Source: Paracentrotus lividus (lineage: Eukaryota > Echinodermata > Echinoidea > Camarodonta > Echinidae). From it: DNA of 64,000 nt. A program made the translations under genes and the position numbers. Of the stretch, positions 23,301-36,900 are shown one piece after another. The stretch's first letter is position 1. Every line of letters begins with the position of its first letter. The notes beneath the pieces were generated by a model that saw nothing but the letters and a program-made list of their open reading frames with translations, was not told the origin of the DNA and searched no databases. The stretch is from contig CALNVZ010003429.1 of the NCBI GenBank assembly GCA_940671915.1, positions 21,098,607-21,162,606 on the forward strand, read 5' to 3'.

Positions 23301-26300
23301 GTCTGGTTTCAAAATTTATCACACAGCAGTTGCGTGTGTTTCTACCAACATGCATGGTACTACCGTTGGAGACAAATTAATAAATTAATTGTCTATTTAA
23401 CTTCCCAACGGCGTAAATTCCTTTACGTTTAAGTGCTTCTTGTTTACACAATGCCCTACGTTGATAATCTTCAGGATTGAAGGACACCAGGGGGCGTTTC
23501 ATCAAAGGACTTGTCAGACGTTTTATCCGACAAACTGTTATAAGCTACTGAAATGCTTGCATCTGATTGGCTGAGAGCAAATTTGTCGGATTAAACGTCC
23601 GACAAGTCCTTTCATGAAACCCCCCCCCCCCCCAGATTACCATGGAGAAGAAGACAAAGAACCCTAATTCTAGGATACAAGCATAAATCTAAAGAATGAT
23701 GCAAAATCAGACACATGATCATTACTCTGTCACTAGGAATTTTAATTCTGAACTCAGTTGAATTTGGTAAATGTCTTTTCTTTTCTCTTCACCTTTTTAT
23801 GTAACAGATGAGCGGAGAAGATTTGGCAGCTCACAAGAGAGATGATCGTATCTCACATTTCATCCTGAGATTGGCATACTGCAGATCGTAAGTTTAACTT
23901 CCAGTTTTAAACGGCTAGAAATATTCTTAAACATATAGACTTAGTTGCTTTGAACATCTGTAGGTAAGGTAAAAAATGTGTATCAATGTATTGTATTTGG
24001 AAACCTTGTTTTAGGAAGCTTTTTAATGGTCGATGGCAACTGCTCCAAAAGATGACCAGTCCTATTTTCATTTACATGATTAAATCAGAACAATTATTTG
24101 CTTGCATTCACAGAGATGCATGACTGGCCATTTGGGTTCTGCTTTAATATCTGGGACACCCTATATATATATATCTCTCTCTTTTTAGTGTATTCACTTA
24201 TCAATAGTGTTTGTCTAAAGACATGCTAAGCAACCCTACCTCCTCAAACATTTATCTGTCCATGTCTTTTGCTCATGAGCTTACTCAACTATGTACAAGA
24301 AATAATGGCATCATGAAGAAAAGCCTTTGATGTCTTCCTTGTATCGTCCATCTCTTCAAATGTCGTTCCATGATCGCAATGCTTCTTATGTGTTCAAACC
24401 AATTGTAATGTACATGTAATGTCATTTTTCCAACCTATTTATATCTCTATGATGCTATGCAGGGAAGACCTCAGGAGATGGTTCATTCAACAAGAGCTAG
24501 ATCTGTTCCGATATCGATTCCTCAGAGAATACAGTGAATCTGTCACCCAGTTCCTAGCTGAAAACAAGCTTCACTATACTCCAGTAAGTAAAGCCAGATG
24601 AAATCTGCTGTTATAATGGTTTAACAACTTGATGAGAAACTGGAAGGTTAAAGTACCATGTCCTTATAACCCAACTTTGGTAAATGGGCTCCTGGTCCAC
24701 AGGATCTTCTTGAACCGAAGTTAGTAGAAAATCCAGACTAAGCTAGGGTTATTTTTGAAAATATATAACATGGAAGTTTACTCTAAAATGAAGTTATTTT
24801 TTATAAAAGCAAGAACACACAAGACATTTTATCAGTGGGAAGTTTACTCTAAAATGAAGTTATTTTTTTTTATAAAAGCAAGAAAACACAATACATTTTA
24901 TCAGTGAAGATGTATTGTGATTAATGTTCTTTGCACAGATTGCATCAGGGGCCTAAATGCATGTAAGAAAGACATAAATCAACTTTAGTCTGGTTACTGT
25001 AAACTGAAATTGAATTTCCCATTGTAAGAGTGAAAGGTAACGGCTCTTAAAGATGTACGTTCCCCATAGTGTAGAGGGAGTTCAAAATACGTACGCGGTA
25101 ACGAACTTTGCAAGCTGCCCATTCATACCAACAATGTGCAACTCTTACGCAGTGGTCCAAAAACCGAAAGCCAGAACACCCGAACAATTGCCGAAGTCAT
25201 GAGCCAATTTCTTATCGGCAATGATTCGCGTGCAAGCGAGAAGGTGATTCTAGTAATATTACATCTCGAGATCCGAACACCGAACACTGCAATGTATTCG
25301 GCCCAGGTATTCACTCATGCACTGATACAGTGCTTTATACACACAAACAGTATCCACACACATGTTGTGTATCGCGAATCGCTCTCACAGCGCGATCGCG
25401 ATTGGCTGGCGTGTAACCGTATGGAAATTAAGTCATGCTTTAAGCTTCGTGAACAATATGGCTGCGACCACACATAGCGCATCTTGATTTCTCGTTTTAG
25501 TTTAGCGGTGCTCGTGAATGACCACCTTTAATAATATGTTACTACATTGTACATGTAGAAGTAAATCAATAGCCCTGCATTCACAAGACCATTTTACATG
25601 ATTCATGATTTTGCAGATCCCTGAGAATGAAAAAGATGCATTGAATGAGAAGCTAGTGAGATCTTCAGCTGGGATCAGCGCATCCATGATGGCTCACACT
25701 GATTTCTTCAAGGTGCCATTCACAGAAGCCCTGGATCTGGTCAGAGGAAGGAAAGTCTTCATTCAAAAGGTAGGTCTCTTGTTCTTGGATCATTGAGATG
25801 GTGTTATTATAGGGAAATCTCTATTTAACTTCCTGGGGGTGGTTCAAACTCGAGATTCTTGACACAAGTCGCACTTAAATACCTTGTTTCATTTGCCATC
25901 ACCTCATTGTCCAAATCATGTTCAGGGGATATGCGCTATGTGCTATAATGGAAGCGTCGTGACGTGGTGTAGTGGTTCTGACTCTCGCCCTTCAATCAGA
26001 GGGCCGCAGGTGTGAATCCCACAATCCTTCAGCAAGAAATTCATGTACAATGTGCTGCACTCAACCCAGGTGGGGTGAACGGGTACCGGTAGGAAGCAAT
26101 TCCTTGAATGCTGTGAGCACCTTTCCGGGAAGCCTAGCTAAGCCTGGTGATTATTAGTTACATGTAACACAATAACGCTTAGAAACACCAAAGTGGATAT
26201 ATGTATATTATTATTATTGAGAAGTCTAACCGTTCAAGAACAGAATATTTCTAATATCTATTCTATCGTTTTATAATGTTTTAGAGTAATAATGTTTCTT

Positions 26301-29300
26301 TGTTTGCTCCTACCAGGGGTTTGCCTTCGTACCTCACAGTGAGCTGGTATCCATTGTACTCACAGCTTTCAGATCTCATCTTTCTCAGAGTCTCGCTGTA
26401 AGTTGATTTCTAGTCTTATATTTTGTTCATTTATCAACATGATAATAATTATCAGGCCCCATATTCATAAAAACTTCATAGGCCTAGTTATCACCTAACA
26501 GTGTACTGTTCCCTATGTAGTTAGTTGACAACTAGCTTTAGTAAGCTTTTATGAATATCGGTGCTAGTCAAAAATATATCTTACACATTTAACACGTTTA
26601 TAGATACACCTGAGGTGCCTTACTCACCTATATATTTGTCATCAAAATCAGCAATCATCTAGAAGGCTCTTTAGGAAATAGAGAATATGCACTATAAGTT
26701 TTGGATCGTAAATGAATCCAGTGACCGGGGTAAAGATATATTGTAAGCGATTTGGTTATAACTTGTAAAGTGCTTTAGGGAGCAAGGATGTATACGCATT
26801 AGTTCGGGATAGGAGATTGGATCACCTGTAGGGAGGGCATGGGCCGATTCCAAACACAGCACACCAGCTTTTAAGAAAGCCATTGTTCTGCAAACAGTAG
26901 AGTGCTGGGGCGGTAGTGTATCAAATACCATGCTGGCTCACCCTTTTCCAGGATGTGCCTCTAGGATAACAATAGCATCCTTTAAGTTGGGTGTGATGGA
27001 CCCAGGCCTGAATCACAAAAGCCTTTTAGGCATTCTGAACCCATGTGGAACACCAAGTGAATAAATCCTTGCTCACTTATAAGAAAACGGTTTTATTAAT
27101 ACTATTATTGTTTATTGTTGCTTTGAACTTTCAGTGCAAGTTATGTTTGACTTTATGAAATATGATGCACCACATCAAAAGGAGACACAAGTCGGCAAGC
27201 AAAGAGTCAATGAAATTTGCAAAATACTCAATTTTTAAATACTTTCCCATTACCATTTCCACTATTCATTTTTTTTTTCATTTACAGAACACTTAAAGTT
27301 TCACAAAATGAAAAGTATTTTCATCCCAAAATTGACATTTTTTCAATATTATTTTGCCAATTTCCTTGACTCTTTTTGACACTTTGCTCTGCAACTTGTG
27401 TTTCCTTTCGATATGATGGTCACATATATTTCTCATCATTACGAGGACAGATTATCTTAAAGCCTTCGGGAGAGAGAGATTATTCTACATTTAATCTGTC
27501 ATTTTTTCTTTCCTTTTTAGATCACAGCTAGAGGGATACCTCACTTGGAGGAAGACGGCCGTCTATTGCCGATGCTGAACAACCTCAGCAAGCAGTACCT
27601 AGGTCAGGACTACAGCAGTAGCAAGAGATCTGGCAACTCAGCCATCAATCTAGAGGATATAGACAAGGTATACTTTTGGTTGATAACTTGGTTTCATGCA
27701 ACTGTTGAAAGGAAAGTAAGGAAATAGGGGACCTACACATATTCCTGTAGGTTATACCTTAAGGATTTGAGCGTCAGTAGCAGCCAGAGATGAGGGCTCC
27801 CTGGCATAAAACTGTACTTATAGCATTTAAGTTTAGCCATACTCAGGCCATTTAAATGTAACTTAGACAACTACAGATGGTGCTATACAACATAATCCAA
27901 CCCTCCAACCATTTTTCCTGAATATGATATATGTTGGTTTGCAGAGCAAATAGTTATCTCCTCATGTCTATTCAGTTTTCATAAAAGAATCCTTGTAGTT
28001 TGTCTTTTTTTCATACACACTTTGCATTGTGGAACCAAGCATCGATCCTCAAATCAGCCCCTAACTCTTTATGCAAAGCTCCATGTAGAGTATCCAAAAG
28101 ATGAAACTTGTCCTTAAACCTTAGTTTGTAAGAAAAGTTTTATTGTTTTTAATAAGACATCTGGGGCAATTTCATTTGGTCCGGGGCAGAATCTAAGGAT
28201 ACAAGAGTCAGCGTCTATACAGTGGAAAATTGTTATAAAGAAATCTGATAAAATTAGATATTTGATTTTGCTGGTCCCAGCTCTTTGTATTCTTTTATTT
28301 TTTACCCTTGTATAAAGATATTCCTTAATACAGGGTGACCCAGAAAAAAGGAAACCCAACTTTGATCAACAATAATTTCAAGAATATTCCAATGGGGATT
28401 ATGAAATTTATTATCACTGTAAAGTGCAACTCATTACCATTCTAATGATATCTCTCTACCTCACCAATATCATGCTTCGCTGAATCCCATTGTTCTGAAA
28501 AGTCTTGTAAAATTGTGCGTGGTCACTTTCATGCACCTCGAGATGGTTTGTGTGAATGTGCCTGGAAAGGTAACCCAACTTTGAACATCAATAATTTCAA
28601 ACATATTTCAGTGGTGATTAAGAAGTTTATATCACTGGAAAGTAACAACTCATTACCATTCTAATGATACCTCTCTCAGCTCACCAATATCATGCATCAC
28701 TGAACCCCATTGTTTTGAAAATTGTCTCGCAAAATTGGGATATGTTCTCTTTCATGCTCCTTGAGATGAGTTGCTTTTAAAAATTCCTAAAAAATCTAAG
28801 TAGAGCATTCCGTGACTTTAATAAATGGGTTTGATAAATGGGTTGGAAATGTCTACTTATTTAGTCCGTTAATCTTACCATCCAGTAATTTCATCATGTT
28901 ACTGCTCACAACAACCCAGAGAACCTTTAGTTCTCCGTGGAGAATGTAAGAAGCATGACAGTGCATCAATCACAATTTTTCAAGATATTTTCAGAACAAT
29001 GGGGTTCAGTGATGCGTGACATTGGCGAGCTGAAAGAGATATCAATAAAATGATAATGAGTGGCACTTTCCAGTGATATAACGTCATAATTACCACTGTC
29101 ATGTTTTTTAAATGATTGATGATGAAAGTTGAGTTCCTTTTTAGGCACATTGCAACAACCAATCTCAATGAGCGGTGAAAGTGAACCACTCACAATTTTG
29201 CAAGACATTTTCAAAACAATGGGTTCAATGATGCGTGACATTGGCGAGCGGAGCAAGGTATCATTAAATGGTAATGAGTTGCACTTTCCAGTGATATAAA

Positions 29301-30902
29301 TTTATATCACCATGGTAATTATTTGAATTAATTGATGATCAAAGTTGGGTTTCCTTTTTTCTGGGTCACCTGTAATAACAAGGTAATTTCCATGGTCCTT
29401 AGGACCTTGTTAAAACTAGTGTTTCCACTGCAATTATTGTTTGTGTGCTATATAGATACATCATTCTTGACTTTCCTACTTTCCTTCTCACACAGTATTC
29501 CAAGCAGTCGTTTCCTCTGTGCATGCGTCAGCTCCACATGTCACTCAAAGAGCATCATCATCTTCGTCACGGTGGCAGGATGCAGTATGGGTTATTCCTC
29601 AAGGGTATTGGGATGACCTTGGAACAGGCCATGACCTTCTGGAGGGCAGAGTTCACTCGTATCATGGAGATGGATAAGGTAGGTTAGAGATTTCTGGTTC
29701 GATGTGACAGTGTCCTATGGTAATTAATTAATCACCAATACCAAGTTCATGATAAGACTTCAAGCTGTCAGCTTCCTTTGTAGTAAGGTGAAATAAACCA
29801 ACAAATCAACCTTTTGCCCCTTACTCTATATTACGTTCAAAGCTTTGATGACCTACAGCAATGATTGTAAAGATCAACAGACGGTCTGTCTTTTCTGTTA
29901 TACTATGAACTACATTGTAGTTACTGGTAATTAGGATTTATTTTATGCTTGGAGTGATGTCCATCCCAAAAATCACTATTATGAACAATATCGCTCCCAA
30001 TTAGTGAACTTATTTTAGAGTACTCAAATTTATGGTTGTTTCTTTCCTGGGGACTAGTAACGAGGACAGTAGTAAATTAATTTCTATGCCTGAAATCCAG
30101 TTTGTGTCCATTACATGTTGCTATTCCTGTCAATCATCTAGGTTTTTTCCAGGTTGTCAAGAATAAGTAGCTAAAAAGTTGCATAACTCTAAATAAGCTC
30201 AAGTCTATTCCAACAGGGAAAATAAAGTGAAAAATATGGTAAACTATTTCTTCAAAGGTTGTTCTTCCCTGAAGTTTTTACCATACAATAAATCATCTTT
30301 AATCTGTTTATTCTCATTGCAGTTTGATAAGCAGTATTCCTACAACATCCGTCATAACTATGGCAAAGAAGGCAAACGAGCTAACTACACTCCATACAGC
30401 TGCATGAAGGTTATCATGAGCAATACACCTGGACAGGGAGATTACCATGGTAACTGATATAATTATAGTAATACAAATAATAATACAAATGCTAAAATTA
30501 ATATTAATGGAACCAGTCATGATAATGAAGGTTGGAGTAATAATAATAAAGATGTAAAATTATAATGCTGAAAATAAAACTGAAACTAATATAAATAATA
30601 TGAATATTGATAATAAAAGTATGACAATGATGATATAATTATGGCAAGGAAGGTGATAGAGCTAACTATACTCCATACAGCTGCATGAAGGTTATCATGA
30701 GCAATACACCAAGACAGGGAGGTTACCATGGTAACTGATATAATAATGATAATAATGAAAACAATAATAATTCTGAAAGTAATAATAATTATATAGTAAT
30801 TGAATGGATAAAAATAATGAAGCTGATATAGATACTATGAATAATAATGATGAAAGTGGCAATGATGATATAACTATGGCAAAGAAGGAAAGAGGGAAAA
30901 TT

Positions 30903-30945
<43 letters not shown>

Positions 30946-33900
30946 ACAGCTGCATGAAGCTTATTATGAGCAATTACACCTGGACAGGGAGATTGCCATG
31001 GTAAAAAAAAAAAACCTTATTTTTGTAATAATAATAAAAAGAGTATTTTGAAAACCTCACAGAATCTTGGCCATGGAGTGACAATAACTTTTGAAACCTG
31101 GCCTGTAGTACTTCTTTCTTTGTAATAAATAACCCAAAGTTTCATAAATCTATCTCAAATAATTATCGGCATATACTGGGTATAGATATGAAAAATAAAA
31201 AAAATATATAATTTCAAACATTAAACATTAATAACGAATAAAATATTAGGATTGCAAATTTGAAAGTCCTAGCACTGGAAAAAACAACTGCATTGCGTTT
31301 CTGCCTATAAGAAGTATGATGAAACAAGAAGAATTTTTGTGAAATGTATCCAGGGAGGGAACTCCCTACTTTTTAATCAGCGAAAAATCACCTGGTTGAA
31401 TGACCCTCAAGGTCACCTGATCCGACACCCTGCGACTCTTTCTTATGGGCCTATCTGAAGGACCTGGGCCCCGTAACACAAAGGTATGCGATCAATTGCA
31501 AATTTGAAAGAAGCATTGTAATTGGTCACTGATCAGTCATTTGGACAAAAATTACATGCAACAATGATTGTGATTGGTTATTGCAACTTTGCGATTGATT
31601 GCAAACCTTTATGTTACGGGGCCCAGGAGTTTGGAACTCAACCCCGTACCCTTATCTACCAATGCCAATATCTATGGGAAAGAATTCAGCTTGAGGCGAA
31701 CCTTTTGCTGGCACATTCTGATCAGGTCAGATGAGCTATGAATTATAACATAAGTGGTTTCTCATTATAATGAGAGGGGACTGCACAAGACAATGGAAAG
31801 CTTTCTTAAAAATATCAAAGGAGCATGGGTTATTGCATTCCTAATTGCTTTATATTTGCTATGCAGGTTGCCCATTCCGCCATACTGACAGTGCTTTGTT
31901 GAAACAGCGACTCTCTACCTTTGGAATAACCCAGAGCGGTGTTGATCAAGTAAGTCACCTTCAAGTGCTCAACATTCATTTTGTGTTTCTTTGCATGCTA
32001 AAGAGATATACAGGCATCAAAGACACTGAAGGGTGATTCCATGCTGTGTTATACGGGACATTTTTAAAACATTTCACCTCTTATCATGCTAAAGAGAGAT
32101 ACAGACCTAAAAAGCATTCAAGAACTCAGGACTGTTATGCCGGATACATGTAGATCAGCTTGGAGGGGATACGTTTGTGATGCGTGAGAAAGCATTGGCT
32201 AGGAATCCGGGCATTCTTCTCTTCGACCTACATGTAGTCGCGGGAGAAGAAGTAATTTCTGAGGAAAGGAATGGTAATTGCTCAATGTCGGTGCTGCTAA
32301 TAAGGAGTGGGCACTTCTCTTTACCATGTACATTTAGACTGACCTGTCTGGAAAGACCACCTAAGGAAAATAGAAAGGGTGACCACTGTTGCCAGATGGC
32401 CTTTATTGGGAGGTAGAACCTGAGACCTCCTGATTACTAGACAGGCGCTCTACCATCTAAGCTTTAGGAAACCCAAGCTGGAATCGTCCCTGAAACCCGT
32501 TAACTCTTCAATGCTCAAATGGTCAGAAGCTATTGAAACTTGGCATAACGAGCACAGTAATCAGGGGTCTCGGCTTCGAATCCCAATGTAACCAAAGTTT
32601 TTGCTCATTGTTTTTTAATATTTCATTTATATTTCTGGTCAGTTAATTTCCTTCGTTTTTCAAATCAGTGTTATTATTTTGTTACATGTATTTTGTTTGT
32701 TGTAACAGGTGATGGATTTAGTGAAGGGGCACCACTACCAGCTAGCATGCACTAGGTACTTTGAACTCTCCCACAACGTCCCCGAGGCGGACTTCCTTCT
32801 TAACCATCCTAACCAGTACTTTGAAGAGAGCTTGAGAATTAGAGGAGGGGGCACAGCCAGGAAGGGTGAAGGTAGGTGTCTCCTCATTATCACCAAGAAT
32901 GATAAACCAAAATTCATTATCATGCTTCCTAGACAGATTTTGTTGTAGGATTACTCTTGATATGAACCTTGAAGATTGGAGCTGCATGGTGAAATGAAAT
33001 AAAGGGTAAGTTTGGGGAGCACCATATGAAAGTCCTGAAAAGGACTGCTGCTAACAAAACCTCAAGAAAGAATCACCAGCAGTCTTTTTCAGGATTGGAG
33101 CTAACAAAACTTAAAATAATTACGAACAGTCCTTTTTGTCTTGAGATGCAAAGAACAGCATTTTGAGCAAAGGCTTGGCAAAACATTAATCTTTATTTGC
33201 CATGCCATTCCCGGGAAAGCAATGGCACCAGAGAATTTGAGATATCCCATAATGTCCCCGAACTTAACCATCCTAACCAGTATTTTGAAGAGAGCTTGAG
33301 AGTTAGAGGAGGGGGCACAGCCAGGAAGGGTGAAGGTAGGTATCTTCTAAAAAAAAAACTTCATTGGCATGTTTTGTTATAGAGTTGTACAAAACAGTTT
33401 TCATAATGTGTGGTCATGCCTGAACCGTCTCAGGACAGGCACGGGACGCTGCAAGGTCCTCATGGAAAAGTGGGGATACATCGAGGACGGACAAAATGTG
33501 TGTGAGTGCGGGGAAGAGCAGACCATGGGACACCTGCTGGTATGCCCCAAACCTAATTGAACCATGTACCCTTGAAGACCCTTGAGCAAAGTCCTGTGTC
33601 CAACACTTGACTGGTGTTATATAGCGTAATATAATGTAGTGACCCGAAAAGAAGATGACATTATTGGGGGAGGGGGGATTGCGGGTCCCCTGCAACCCCA
33701 CCTGGATCCCTTACTACCTTCTAGCAAGGTTATTCTCCTAGTACCAATATCAAACATGTGCACATGTGTTTATGTGACTATGTATTCAGTATAACTAGTG
33801 GGGTGTAACACAAAGACTTACGATTGATAAAAAGTGACGATTGATTTTTTTTTTTCTCGGTAGCCTCATCATGGACAGGATGCTCCAAAGTTGATGATCT

Positions 33901-36900
33901 TAATCCTAACCCTAACCCTACTCTTAATCATATCCAAATCTTAATCCATGACTGTACCTGGTTGCCAAATGAGGCCAACGCGAAAAAATCAATCGTAACT
34001 TTTTATCAATTGTAAGTCTTTGTGTTACACCCCAAAGATTCCGTTACAAGAAGAAATTTGGCTTGGTCCTGAACACCTCAATAAAGTGAGTGTAAACTGT
34101 AACTACCCAAACTTCAGCCAAGCTGCCCTGATGGTACTCAAGCATTTTTGTCTTTGTTTGAAAATCCTCCATGACTTTGCCTATTCCGTAAAGTTTTTCT
34201 TGATAAAACTCAGTTTCAGTTTTCATTGTACAAACCTTCCATCAAAAGTAGGAAATACAGCTTACTAAGAGGTCAATTTTTCCCTGAGGATATTACAAAA
34301 ACAAAGAAATATTTTGAAACCTTATTTCCTCCCTCTCTCTGACCACGGAAAGTAGAAAGTAAATGAATATCTCTTTTCCGGAAATCATTATTACAACAAT
34401 CAAGGATGTTTTACACGTATCATATTACTCTGGAGGAATTCTTAAAGGGAACTTCCTTATATACATTGCAGTATCAAATGACATACATATATTTCCCAGA
34501 GGGCACTAGCAAGGGAGGTTATGTAGGACAAAGTTCAGAATCAAATTGATAGTGGTATAAAAGGATTTTTTTTTTTTATCATAAAATACAAATACATTGC
34601 GATATTTGCAACCTACAAAATCAAATTACCATTATAAATCTTATGTATTTCTGAACACAGATTTACACAATATATGAAATTAGAACTGGGAGAATGATCT
34701 TAGTCTAAAAAATGTTATTTTATCCATGCTCATTAAAGGAGAGTGGACTGTATGAAGTATGGTAAAGGATAATTAGACTTCACAGTTATGTGGGGGCGAG
34801 TACAGTCCATTCCTAGTATTACAAGCATGAATTAAAAAAAAGTTTTTTTAATTTTATAACAAGGCAACTTTCTTGGTCTAAATTTCAAACAGATATGATT
34901 ATAAAAATGAGTATTTGATGTTGTTCACGGGTAATTAGCGGGAATACCAAAAGGTGCTGTCAAATGCCTTATATATTATACCCAACTTTTCCTTCAATTG
35001 ACTTAAAAAAGGAAGGAAATACCGTGGAAACTCATTATAATGAGATCTGATTTAACAAGGTTCCTGATATAATGAGGTACATTTTTGCCGGTCCCAGCTC
35101 TGTATATTTTTTTCTTTTTCTTACCCTGACATCACAAGATTCCAGATCTATGTATAACAAGGCAAATTCTATGGTCCCAATGACCTCGTTATAACAAGTT
35201 TCCACTCTAGTACATCCGGTATATAATTCCTACGTGTAATGGGCAAACAGCAGACAGCAAGCATTACTATTTGGTTTAAAGTCGCATTACTTTAGAGTAC
35301 CTCATTCTAATGGGACTGGACTGCAGAGAACTTGATTTTTTTTCTTTGATCAAGTTAATTCAGTGTATACAGTCTACTCCCATTATAATGAAATACTCAA
35401 GATCAAGCCAATTACATAACTCATCATAGCAAAATCTTGACACTAAAATAATAGGCATAAACGTTTAAATGAAGAACCTGGAGAATTTCCTTGATATACA
35501 GTCTGTGTCAAATAAAATGGTACATTTTTTTATAGTATGAAGATTAATCACAGCCTGATATTGTTTGGTATTTTCATATAAGCAAGGAAAATCAGACTTT
35601 CTTCTGCAATTTTTTCATCACATTTGGTGCTGTAATTTTTGAACCAGTTTTCTACAATCAAGAAAATTCCATTTTTCTTACGACTTCCCATGCTTTTGTG
35701 TAGGTTTTGCACAATGACCATGAATTCAGCGGTCCAGAACAATAGAAGTGCGTATAACTTTTGTTTTATGAAAGCAAATTATACAGAACAAAGTGCAACA
35801 AAAAGAAAAATCTTTTGGCTTTAATTTGGTACCACATACATGTACACCCATTATTTGAAAAGATTTCACACCTAAATTATTTTTTCCCCGACTGTACCAT
35901 TTTTTTTTTTTTTTACACACACTGTATAACAAGATCTGGGCCCCGTAACACAAACGTTTGCGATCAATTGCAAATTTGAAAGAACTACTCTGATTGGTTG
36001 CTTTTCAGTCTTTGAACAAAAAGCACTTGCAACAAAGATCTTGATTGGCTTTTGCCATTTTGCAATTTGAGCCCTGGGTATCCATGCTTGTAATAAATAT
36101 AGTGGACTGCAGTATGTTTTTGAATTATATAGGCGTATTTATAAAGGCATAAGACTATACAATACTTGACGTAAATACTCTTTATAGAGTACACAAGGAA
36201 ATAATGTCAATAAAGTACTCAAAAAATCAGCATCAACACGGATTTATTGTATCAAAATAGTGCTAGGTTTTCTGCTGCTATAAAAGACACTTAACATGAT
36301 ATGTAGAGCTGTACAAAGTTTGCATAAATAAGCATTTTGACAAAATTATATTTACCAGTACTTTTTTTTTACATTAAAATACATTCAGCAACGACAATAT
36401 AACAAATAGTCAAGCTCTAGGAAGAAAGTACTTCCGGTTTATGTCAGAAGTTTTAACATAAAACAAGACATACATGTATTAGTACCTAGACTTTCACACA
36501 TTATCAAATGGTGTGATAGAAACCGACCTTCATAATGTACATGTAGGTATATTTATAGACATTAAATAGTGTATTTATAAGAGAGATCTTATTGGTTGAA
36601 AAGAACTCTCATGTAAAAAGCAATTTGTATTGGTTGAAGTACCGGTATTGTTTCCTGTTCCAGGGGCAGTCTCAACGATCTAGAGGTTAGTTTTGATATA
36701 AAGACATCTTTTATATCACTCATAAACAAGAATCACTCTCGCAATAAGTGTTTAATCAAGTCTTCTTGCTGTTCAACAATTAATCAAAACCCAAGACAAA
36801 ACAACTAGTAAAGTGACCAGTTTGCATACGTTTCAGCGACTTCAGCCATAATAATGCAAAGAATACGAAACCATTATTTTTATTCTTTTTATAGAATTTG

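Noticed and set aside
30695-31004. Gly- and Pro-rich ORFs over the C39 run
   Set aside because: Homopolymer translation on either strand; the real signal is a broken copy of PRIM2 exon 9.
33900-33925. Interstitial telomere array
   Set aside because: Only two to three CCTAAC units, contained inside a MITE; too short to mark a fusion or telomere.
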